64,000 nucleotides of DNA from JAXGXJ01 sp963816155 (GTDB lineage: Bacteria > Actinomycetota > Thermoleophilia > RBG-16-64-13). The stretch's first letter is position 1, and the number at the start of each line of letters is the position of its first letter. The DNA is taken from positions 1-64,000 of the forward strand of contig CAWFJE010000002.1 in assembly GCA_963816155.1 (NCBI GenBank), given 5' to 3'. Under the pieces are notes generated by a model that was not told the DNA's origin, did no database searches, and worked only from the letters and a program-made list of their open reading frames with translations. Below are positions 52,418 through 59,153 of the stretch, in pieces. The position numbers and the translations under genes were made by a program.

Positions 52418-53266
52418 CTACATCTGGGCCATTTTGTCGTCGCCGTATTCGATGTACTCGAAGTCATGCGCCGACTTCACCAGGTTGAACGAGTACATCT
52501 CCGCGTAGACGTGCTGGCGCAGGTTCTGCTCCACAAGTTCGCGCCACGGGCGCGCCGCGATGTGGTGGGTCAACCGCCGGGTGGAGCGGTTGGTCTTCAT
52601 GATCATGCGCGCCAACTCCCAGGCTCTCTCCAGGATCTTGTCGCGCTCGACGATCTCGTTCACAGCACCCAGTTTGAGGCAGGTCTCGGCGTCGATGCCC
52701 TGCAGGGTGTAGGACATATAGTTGCCCCGCTTGACGCCGAGGACCTTCTGCAGCGCCATGGTCATGCCGTCACCGGGAACGTGGCCCCCCTTCATGCCGA
52801 AGTGATCGTCCTGCAATATGAAGTCGGGGGTGCAGATGGTGATGTCGCTCATCATGGCCATCTCCCAGTGGATACCCCGGCCGTTGACGGCGCAGATCGT
52901 GGGGATCTCGATGTCGTTGACGAAGTTCTCCACCACCTTGAGCGTGTCATAGATCTGGACGTTGAAGCGCTGGTCATCGTCCGGGGACTGCTCCACTTCC
53001 TTGAAGGAAGAGGCATCCACTTCGCTTATCCACTTATCATCGGTGGCGGTGAATATGAGGACTTCGTTATTGGTATCGTGGCCGACGGTGGTCCACAACT
53101 CGGACAGCGCGTGGTGCATCTGGTAGCTCCAGTGCACGGGGCCATCGAAGGTGTGCATACGCACTTCGAGGATGCCGTCGTCCGACCGGTTGAACTTGAA
53201 GAAGTTCTTGAATCGCTCCGAATACTCTTCGAGCGTGGGCATGTGCACGTAGTCTTGTTCTGCCAT
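52418..53266 (-). CDS. crotonase-fold protein like 6-oxocamphor hydrolase (ring-opening candidate)
   Basis: 282 residues from ATG 53,266 (AGGAG eight bases ahead). A crotonase with features of 6-oxocamphor hydrolase rather than enoyl-CoA hydratase: EEYSERFKNF at the start, IPTICAVNGRGIHWEMAMMSD and LQDDHFGMKGGHVPGDGM. That enzyme cleaves cyclic 1,3-diketones by retro-Claisen hydrolysis with His122, His145 and Asp154; His133, His155 and Asp166 occupy the matching places here. Dihydrophloroglucinol is a cyclic 1,3-diketone, so this is a strong candidate for its hydrolysis to 3-hydroxy-5-oxohexanoate. Its promoter carries the same operator as the BKACE and transhydroxylase operons. Confidence 0.8.
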   Translation of the reverse strand: MAEQDYVHMPTLEEYSERFKNFFKFNRSDDGILEVRMHTFDGPVHWSYQMHHALSELWTTVGHDTNNEVLIFTATDDKWISEVDASSFKEVEQSPDDDQRFNVQIYDTLKVVENFVNDIEIPTICAVNGRGIHWEMAMMSDITICTPDFILQDDHFGMKGGHVPGDGMTMALQKVLGVKRGNYMSYTLQGIDAETCLKLGAVNEIVERDKILERAWELARMIMKTNRSTRRLTHHIAARPWRELVEQNLRQHVYAEMYSFNLVKSAHDFEYIEYGDDKMAQM

Positions 53267-53349
53267 TTCACTAGCTCCTGTTCAGCGGTTGCCCATCCTG
53301 GTTGCCTGACTACGGGTGTAGTGAGTGGCTCCCTACCTTCGTATCAGAG

Positions 53350-53398
53350 TTCGTATACGAAGCCTCGCTAACCTACCGCTCCGAAAGACGAAAGTCAA
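53350..53398 (-). promoter_or_regulatory. regulated promoter E with TTCGTATACGAA operator
   Basis: Minus strand: TTGACT (53,398-53,393), 17 bases, TAGGTT (53,375-53,370), eight bases, TTCGTATACGAA (53,361-53,350), with an extra CTTCGTAT half-site at 53,338-53,345 as in promoter B. Drives the crotonase gene. The 306-base gap 53,267-53,572 also holds GTTC-N10-GAAC at 53,505-53,522, upstream of marR3. Confidence 0.8.
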
Positions 53399-53572
53399 TA
53401 GCCCCTCAGCCGGCCGAGTATGACCGCCGGGCCGCGCGCCCACCGGTGCGCGCGCCTGCGAATGACGGCAGGCACCGAAACGTCATCTTTGGATGATAAT
53501 CCCCGTTCTTGTTAGAATGAACTAATTGTTGGGGAAAAGTACGGTCGCGAGACTGCTTCAACCAGGAGAGAA

Positions 53573-54220
53573 ATGGACCTCACGGACGCAACAGAGACCC
53601 AAGCGCTCGACACCGGGGAGCCCGATGGCAGTGCCCCGTCGACCATCGAGGAGCTCTCGGTATCCATCTGGCACCTGACCGAGGAGATCCTCGAACTCCT
53701 CCGCACCCAGGCGAGCACTGAGGTGCAGCGGCAGAAGAGACCGGATGTACTCTGGATCGACGACGTGACGCGGACTCAGGCCAACACGGTCATCGCGGTG
53801 AAGAATCTGTGCGAGAAGCAGCCTGAAGGGGTCACGCTCAAGAAGCTCTCCGAAACCATCGGCGTCACGCCGGCGGCCGCCTCGGTGATGGTCGAACTCC
53901 TGGTCAAGAAGAGGATGCTCAGGCGGACCCGCTCCAAGAACGACCGGAGGGCCATCCTCATCCGCCTACATCCGGAGACGGCCCGCCTGTTCGACATCAC
54001 CGACCAAAGCCTCCAGAACACCGTCATGAGTCTGGCGGACTCGCTCGGCCTCGATGCTTTGCGCGGCTGGCAGACGATCTTGGCCGACGCTTCGTCGGCG
54101 CTCAAGCAGGTCGTGGGCACGCCGCTGATCGCAGGATCGGATCAGGCGGAGACTCCGCTCGAGGGCCCGCGGCCCGGAACTGACGAGGAGCCTGTCCCGG
54201 AGGCTGACGACCAGGCCTGA
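53573..54220 (+). CDS. MarR-family regulator 3
   Basis: 215 residues from ATG 53,573 (AGGAGAGAA ahead). Winged helix in the middle (GVTLKKLSETIGVTPAAASVMVELLVKKRMLRRTRSKNDRRAILIRLH), flanked by an acidic N-terminus and an acidic C-terminal tail. It differs from the paired MarR proteins at 42 kb. Divergent from the crotonase gene, so it could control promoter E or its own; the GTTC-N10-GAAC element upstream is a possible site. Confidence 0.85.
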   Translation: MDLTDATETQALDTGEPDGSAPSTIEELSVSIWHLTEEILELLRTQASTEVQRQKRPDVLWIDDVTRTQANTVIAVKNLCEKQPEGVTLKKLSETIGVTPAAASVMVELLVKKRMLRRTRSKNDRRAILIRLHPETARLFDITDQSLQNTVMSLADSLGLDALRGWQTILADASSALKQVVGTPLIAGSDQAETPLEGPRPGTDEEPVPEADDQA

Positions 54221-54226
54221 GGCTCT

Positions 54227-55216
54227 CTAGGGGCGCAGCAGCAACTTCCCCAGCACCTCACCGGAATCGATCATGTCATGGGCCGTGCCGGCCTCGGACA
54301 GGGGCAGCACTCTGTAGATGGGCGGCTTCACCTTGCCTTCGGCCATGAGCGCCAGAACTTGTCTCTTCACCGTCTTGAATCCTTCAGGATCCGTGTCGTG
54401 CACGTGGATGGAGAAGTAGCGCACGCCGTAGCAGTACTCGCAGCGGCTCTGCAGGATGTGGATGATCTCTTTGTCCTCGGGATATCCGCCCAGGTAGTTG
54501 TAGAGGACGATCTGCCCGTAGGTGGCCAGCATGTCGAACTGACGGCAGAACTCCGGGCCGGCCACCTGGTCGTACACGTAGTCCACCCCACGCCCGCCGG
54601 AGAGTTCCTTCACAGCCTCGACGTCGTCCCGCTCCTTGTAGTTGAACACGTCCGTCACCCCGAGGCCGCGCAGGTAGTCGCATTTCTCGTTGGTGCTCGC
54701 ACTGGCGATGATGTGCATGTTCAGTAGTTGTGCCAGTTGGATGACGGCGGTTCCCACTCCGCCCGCCGCTCCCCCTATGTAGAGGCTCTGCCCCTCTTTC
54801 GCATCAACGATCTGGTGCAGCAGACCCCAGGCCACGAAGTAGTTGAACGCGGAGGCAGCGGCATCGAAGTCGAGCCCCTCAGGCATCTCCACCACGTCGT
54901 CCGCCGTCACCGCCATGTACTCGGTGTACGTGCCGTAGCAGGCCATGTGCAGCACGTGGACCGGTCGGCCCACGGTGAGCCCGGTGACGCCGGGGCCGAG
55001 GGCGGCTATGACGCCGGCTCCTTCATAGCCCAAGGTCACGGGAAACGGGCAGGTCAGCCACTGGCAGCGACCGGTGCGTACGCGCCAGTCTGCCTTGCAT
55101 ACGCCCGCGGACATCATCTTCACGAGCACCTGGCCCTCGCCGGGATCCGGCATGGGAAGATCGGTGTACCGAAGAACCTCCGGCCCGCCAAAACTATCGA
55201 AGACGACTGCTTTCAC
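54227..55216 (-). CDS. medium-chain (quinone-oxidoreductase-type) dehydrogenase
   Basis: 329 residues. MKAVVFDSFGGPEVLRYTDLPMPDPGEGQVLVKM start and the nucleotide motif GGAAGGVGTAVIQLAQ place it in the zinc-free MDR quinone-reductase branch, though Cys38 and Cys100-type residues are present (AGVCKADWR, HMACYGT). It would reduce an activated double bond or carbonyl with NADPH. The stop lies six bases from that of the convergent marR3. Role in ring reduction possible but unproven. Confidence 0.85.
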   Translation of the reverse strand: MKAVVFDSFGGPEVLRYTDLPMPDPGEGQVLVKMMSAGVCKADWRVRTGRCQWLTCPFPVTLGYEGAGVIAALGPGVTGLTVGRPVHVLHMACYGTYTEYMAVTADDVVEMPEGLDFDAAASAFNYFVAWGLLHQIVDAKEGQSLYIGGAAGGVGTAVIQLAQLLNMHIIASASTNEKCDYLRGLGVTDVFNYKERDDVEAVKELSGGRGVDYVYDQVAGPEFCRQFDMLATYGQIVLYNYLGGYPEDKEIIHILQSRCEYCYGVRYFSIHVHDTDPEGFKTVKRQVLALMAEGKVKPPIYRVLPLSEAGTAHDMIDSGEVLGKLLLRP

Positions 55217-55266
55217 GAATGTGCCCTCCTACGCGGGAGCCGCCCTCCCAGGCGCCCCGCGGTCGC

Positions 55267-56532
55267 CTACTTCCCGCCCGCGCTCTTCTCCTCGCGCATC
55301 GTGTCGATGTACGCCACCCAGGGTCCTTCGTCCTCAGCCATCCGCGCCCGGAAGTACGGCTCCATCTCGAAGTGGTCCTCCCGATCCATGAAGACCCACA
55401 GGGGGTGCGGCTCCAGCGGCGGACAACCGGCCGACCAATGCCCCACTCCCTTGCCCCGGAAGCGCTTCACGCAGTCGCCGATGAGGATCACCTTGTCCGG
55501 GTCGACGCCCTGGGGCATCTCCTCGTCCTTCTTGGAGCCGAAGATCACGTGGCAGCCGGCGTTCTTGTCGTACTGGCCCAGCGCCTTGAGCTTCTCCATG
55601 GTGAAGGCCACCAGCGACTCGCAGCTCGAACAGGCGTTGCTGCCGTAGAACGTGTACTCGGGCCAAGTGTCGAAGCCCTCCAAATAGGGGAACCAGAGGT
55701 CTTTCTGCACCTCGGCGACTGTTTTACCCACCACCTCGATGTCTTCCTCCGCGAAGTTGCCCAGATTGCGCTCGGCGGCGGCCTCGAAATACTTCACCTT
55801 CTCGGTGGCCAGACCCACCATGCGGCAGGCGGTGGCGTCCAGGGCGACCGGGTCCTTGCTCCCCACCACGCAACCGAAGTCCACGGGGACGGTGGTGTGG
55901 GGCCCGAAGCCTTCGGCCGGACGGATGAGATCGGCGATGGTGAGATCGGCCCGGATCACCGACCACACGTCCATCATGGCAGCGGCCAAGTCGGTCATGT
56001 GCATCTGCTGATGGGTGATGTCCTGCACCACTCCCTTCATGTTCTTGAGGGCGCAGGTGAACACCATACTGGCGTGACTCTTGAAGATGGGAAGGTTGAT
56101 CAGGTGCTCGGCCTCGAGGAGAAAGCGGGGCAGCTTCACCTTCTTGAGATCGGAGTGGGCATCCCGGATGGGGATGTTGATGAGATCCTTCTCCCGCTTG
56201 ATGTCGATGAGCCGCGCGCCGGCCGCTTCGGCCGCAGCGCCAATACCGCTCACGTCGAGCACATGGAGCGAATCGCAGCCGATGGCGGCGGCCTCGGCCA
56301 CGATCACCTCCTTGGGTTTGGCCTTCATCACTTCCTTGATCACCGCGGCCACCAGACCGGGGCTGGTGTTGACAGAGGTCTCGGCCGCGGCGGGATGTCC
56401 GGCGTTGGGTTTGAGCACCACAGTGCTCCGAGGCCTGACGAGGTTCTCCACCCCACCCAGGAGTGCGAACACCTCGGCCACCATCTTCTCGGGATCGTCG
56501 CCCTTGGAGATGGCCACGAGGGACTTGGGCAT
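55267..56532 (-). CDS. DUF362 family protein
   Basis: 421 residues, start ATG 56,532. VVLKPNAGHPAAAETSVNTSPGLVAAVIKE, LINLPIFKSHASMVFTCALKNMKGVV and SKDPVALDATACRMVGL are DUF362 (PF04015) signatures, found in anaerobes near iron-sulfur redox systems. A small Cys cluster (SNACSSCES) near residue 300 might bind metal. Function unknown. Eleven bases downstream of the tetR stop, so probably co-transcribed with it. Confidence 0.85.
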   Translation of the reverse strand: MPKSLVAISKGDDPEKMVAEVFALLGGVENLVRPRSTVVLKPNAGHPAAAETSVNTSPGLVAAVIKEVMKAKPKEVIVAEAAAIGCDSLHVLDVSGIGAAAEAAGARLIDIKREKDLINIPIRDAHSDLKKVKLPRFLLEAEHLINLPIFKSHASMVFTCALKNMKGVVQDITHQQMHMTDLAAAMMDVWSVIRADLTIADLIRPAEGFGPHTTVPVDFGCVVGSKDPVALDATACRMVGLATEKVKYFEAAAERNLGNFAEEDIEVVGKTVAEVQKDLWFPYLEGFDTWPEYTFYGSNACSSCESLVAFTMEKLKALGQYDKNAGCHVIFGSKKDEEMPQGVDPDKVILIGDCVKRFRGKGVGHWSAGCPPLEPHPLWVFMDREDHFEMEPYFRARMAEDEGPWVAYIDTMREEKSAGGK

Positions 56533-56544
56533 GGTACGTACCTC

Positions 56545-57183
56545 CTACTCGTCGTGCGCGCGCGTGCGGCTGTCGATGCGGTCGAGGAGTCGCGCCAACA
56601 TATCGGCGGACCCTTTGAGGGTGACTTTGGTATCGAGGCCCTCGAGGTAGCTGAGATCCTCCCACCAGATCCACGCGAAGAGCTCCGCCACTATGAGATC
56701 GGTGTCGATGTCGGCGCGGATGCTGCCTTGCGCCTTCCCTTCGTCCACGAGTTCCGCGTACCAGTGGAACATCTCGACCCGACGGCCGACCACGTGCTCG
56801 CGCACCCGGTCTTTGGGGAGCCAGGAGATGAACTGGAACATGGGAGCGTTGAAGCCTTCTATATCTTGGGAGAAGATGAGGGCGTGCGTGCGGCCCAATT
56901 CCCGCAGACGATCGATGACGTCGGGCGCCTGTGAGGACCTGAGCCAGGTGAAGACCCGCTCGATGAGGGAGTCGTGGGCCGCGATGAGGATGTCCTCCCG
57001 GCTCTGGAAGTGCCGGTAGAGAGCGGCGTTGGAGATGCCCACTTCCTCTGCTATGCGCGACATGCTGGCGCCCACCAACCCGTACTGCGCGATCAACCCG
57101 AGGGCGGCCTGCACGATCTGCACCCTGCGTTCCGCTCCCGGCAGACGGCCGCCAGCCACCTTTGTCTGCGCTCCGGCGCTCAC
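56545..57183 (-). CDS. TetR-family regulator
   Basis: About 212 residues from GTG 57,183; the open frame upstream to 57,372 is low-complexity and crosses the promoter of the divergent gene, so it is unlikely to be coding. HTH: RRVQIVQAALGLIAQYGLVGASMSRIAEEVGISNAALYRHFQSREDILIA. The ribosome site is weak, so the exact start is uncertain. Probably binds the inverted repeat at 57,294 and controls the DUF362 and OsmC genes. Confidence 0.8.
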   Translation of the reverse strand: MSAGAQTKVAGGRLPGAERRVQIVQAALGLIAQYGLVGASMSRIAEEVGISNAALYRHFQSREDILIAAHDSLIERVFTWLRSSQAPDVIDRLRELGRTHALIFSQDIEGFNAPMFQFISWLPKDRVREHVVGRRVEMFHWYAELVDEGKAQGSIRADIDTDLIVAELFAWIWWEDLSYLEGLDTKVTLKGSADMLARLLDRIDSRTRAHDE

Positions 57184-57256
57184 GCGGCCGAGGACCACTC
57201 GCAGGAGCAAACACCGAAGGTCACGACTTCTCCTGACACGGCCACCCTTTGCTCGG

Positions 57257-57313
57257 TTGACAATGCTGCATGGTGAAGGCCACAATACCATAAGTTGGTT
57301 TCCATTAACCAAC
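57257..57313 (+). promoter_or_regulatory. promoter and inverted-repeat operator before the OsmC gene
   Basis: TTGACA (57,257-57,262), 18 bases, CACAAT (57,281-57,286), then GTTGGTT-N6-AACCAAC (57,294-57,313). The repeat lies at the expected start of transcription and between divergent tetR and OsmC genes, so it is a probable TetR operator. Confidence 0.55.
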
Positions 57314-57354
57314 CGCCCACATAGGGGAAACGTCAACGACGGGAGACCGACACC

Positions 57355-57828
57355 ATGGGTGCAGTAGTACACACCTCACGTATCGACATCACGCGGGAGA
57401 ACGGCCCTGTACGCAAGGCCATCATCGAGGGCTTCTGCGATCCCATCTACTACGGCGTGCATGGAGGGATCAAGAAATTCTACCGTGTCGAACCCGAAGT
57501 GGAGCACGCTGCAACCCTCGACCACATCGTAGCGGCGGTGGGTGGCTGAATGATGGGCACACTGGCCACGGGGTTGGCCGGCCGCAAGATACCCACGCAC
57601 ACCGACCTCTACTCCGCCCATGTCGAGGGCGACATCGAAGACGTCGACGGGGTGCTGCGCATCACCCGCATCCGGGTCGACTACGCGCTCAAGGTGCCCG
57701 CCGGCAAAGCCGACGAGGCGCGAGAGGTGTTCGCCGACTATATCAAGGGTTGTCCGGCGGCCATGAGCGTCCAAGGCTGCATCGATCTTATCGATAACCT
57801 GGAGATCGTCGAACTGGATCCTCGTTAG
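57355..57828 (+). CDS. OsmC-family selenoprotein (in-frame UGA at the peroxidatic position)
   Basis: Two frames, 57,355-57,549 and 57,550-57,828, are contiguous and in phase, separated only by TGA at 57,547-57,549. Read through, they give 157 residues with the OsmC layout: YGVHGGIKKFYRVEPEVEHA, TLDHIVAAVGG, then the UGA residue (65), then MMGTLATGLAG, and a resolving-type Cys in KGCPAAMSVQGC. OsmC enzymes have their peroxidatic Cys exactly after GG, so UGA most likely encodes selenocysteine; OsmC-like selenoproteins are known. A hairpin of the right size and distance follows. It would reduce organic hydroperoxides. A nonsense mutation is the alternative. Confidence 0.75.
57547..57581 (+). promoter_or_regulatory. 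UGA codon with bacterial SECIS-like hairpin
   Basis: After the UGA (57,547-57,549) a seven-base-pair stem CTGGCCA/TGGCCGG (57,562-57,568 with 57,575-57,581, one G-U pair) closes a six-base loop CGGGGT. The loop starts 20 bases after the UGA, within the usual window for SelB-dependent SECIS elements, and has G in the upper loop. Confidence 0.65.
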
Positions 57829-57942
57829 AACTTCGTGCCGTTGACTGAGCCCGGCGGCCGCCTTATCATGGAACGCTGTGGCCGCGCAAAGAACACGCGG
57901 CTCGAGCCGACACGCAAGACGAAGGACCGGAGGAACCACACC

Positions 57943-58335
57943 GTGCAGGAAGTCTACGATTTCTTGAAGAAGTGCGGCAGCTACTACATTGCCACGATGG
58001 AAGGAGACCAGCCGCGAGTCCGGCCGTTCGGGACCATCCATGTGTTCGAGGGAAGGCTCTATATCCAGACGGGCAAGGTCAAGCCCGTCTCCGAGCAGAT
58101 AGCCGCCAATCCCAAGGTCGAGATCTGCGCCGCCAGCGGCGGGGAATGGGTCCGAGTACAGGCCACCATGGTCGACGACCCCCGCCTCGAGGCCAAAGTG
58201 AGCATGATGGAAGCCTATCCCAGCCTGGAAGGCAGGTACTCGGCCACGGACGACAACATGCAGGTGCTGTATCTGACGGACGCGGTCGCCACCTTCGCAT
58301 CCTTCACCGATCCCCCGCGGGTGATCGAGTTCTGA
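57943..58335 (+). CDS. pyridoxamine-phosphate-oxidase-fold flavin/deazaflavin-binding protein
   Basis: 130 residues from GTG 57,943 with GGAGG eight bases before; the open frame upstream to 57,835 lacks this support. Split-barrel features VYDFLKKCGSYYIATMEGDQPRVRPFGTIHVFEGRLYIQTGK and SEQIAANPKVEICA are typical of the PNPOx-like family that binds FMN, F420 or heme. May reduce small aromatic or nitro compounds. Probably in the OsmC transcript. Confidence 0.85.
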   Translation: MQEVYDFLKKCGSYYIATMEGDQPRVRPFGTIHVFEGRLYIQTGKVKPVSEQIAANPKVEICAASGGEWVRVQATMVDDPRLEAKVSMMEAYPSLEGRYSATDDNMQVLYLTDAVATFASFTDPPRVIEF

Positions 58336-58382
58336 GGTCCGTCTGAGACGCCCCTATTCGGGCGACTCCGCCCCCCGGCATG

Positions 58383-58410
58383 AAAAGCCCCGCTTCGGCG
58401 GGGCTTTTTT
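58383..58410. terminator. rho-independent terminator with UUCG loop
   Basis: AAAAGCCCCGC, TTCG loop, GCGGGGCTTTTTT: an eight-base-pair GC-rich stem plus A- and T-runs on both sides. Functions for the plus-strand PNPOx-like gene and probably also for the convergent gene that ends at 58,443. The clearest intrinsic terminator in the window. Confidence 0.9.
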
Positions 58411-58442
58411 GTGTGGTCGTAAGAGAGGAGCGAATCCGTCGG

Positions 58443-59120
58443 CTAGGGCTTCTCCTTGCCGATGCGCGTGTAGAACTCCTCGGGTATGTCCTCGGGGTCC
58501 TTATAGAAGACAAACTCGCAAGCCCCGTGGTAGATCGGGTCGGTCACGACGTGCACTACCCCGAGATGCCCTGTGCTCTCCATGCCCAGGGCTTCCATCA
58601 CCGGACAGTGCACGCAGTAGACGGGAAGGTCACCTTTGCCCCAGGTGATGCGGTGCGCCTCCTCGACCGTGGCCAGACCCACGTCGGGGCCGTAGGCCCC
58701 CTTCTGCACGAGCCGCTCTCCGGAACCGCAGGGCTTCATGCTGATGCTGATGGTCTTGTCGGTTTCCACGATGGTCATAGGCTGCATGTGGCCGCGCAGA
58801 CCGCCGGCCAGGTGCTCGACGCGTGAACGGAGGTCGGTCTTCTCAGGAGGAGTGAAGACGACTTTGGCCTCGGCCGTGTGGGCTTCGCGCTCCGCCTCTT
58901 CCACCGCGTCGATGCCGTAGTTCCTATAGATGTACGACTGGAGACCGGTGACCCAGAACATGTAGCCGTCGTGGAGGTAGTTGTACTCCTGCTTCATCCG
59001 CTTGGCCAGAGCCTTGGCCTTCTCCTTGTCTCCGGCGTCGATGGCCGCGAGAACGAGGTCCAGGGTCGGTATCCCCATCTCTTCAAGTTCCTGGTCGGTG
59101 AACAGCCTCTCCTCGGTCAT
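58443..59120 (-). CDS. hypothetical protein with conserved-looking Cys/His motifs
   Basis: 225 residues from ATG 59,120. Residues 1-60 are helical (KEKAKALAKRMKQEYNYLHDGYMFWVTGLQSYIYRNYG). The C-terminal half has KPCGSGERL, VYCVHCPVMEALGM and HGACEFVFY, which could bind a metal or corrinoid-type cofactor. It ends IGKEKP. I do not recognise the family. It lies 33 bases downstream of the carboxylesterase gene and is likely co-transcribed. Confidence 0.75.
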   Translation of the reverse strand: MTEERLFTDQELEEMGIPTLDLVLAAIDAGDKEKAKALAKRMKQEYNYLHDGYMFWVTGLQSYIYRNYGIDAVEEAEREAHTAEAKVVFTPPEKTDLRSRVEHLAGGLRGHMQPMTIVETDKTISISMKPCGSGERLVQKGAYGPDVGLATVEEAHRITWGKGDLPVYCVHCPVMEALGMESTGHLGVVHVVTDPIYHGACEFVFYKDPEDIPEEFYTRIGKEKP

Positions 59121-59153
59121 GGATGTCCTCCCTTGCTTTCGCGGGCGCGCAGA

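Noticed and set aside
57355..57828. Two separate small genes or a simple nonsense pseudogene in the OsmC region
   Set aside because: The frames are in phase with nothing but UGA between them, at the catalytic position and followed by a suitable hairpin. The selenoprotein reading explains more, though a mutation is not excluded.
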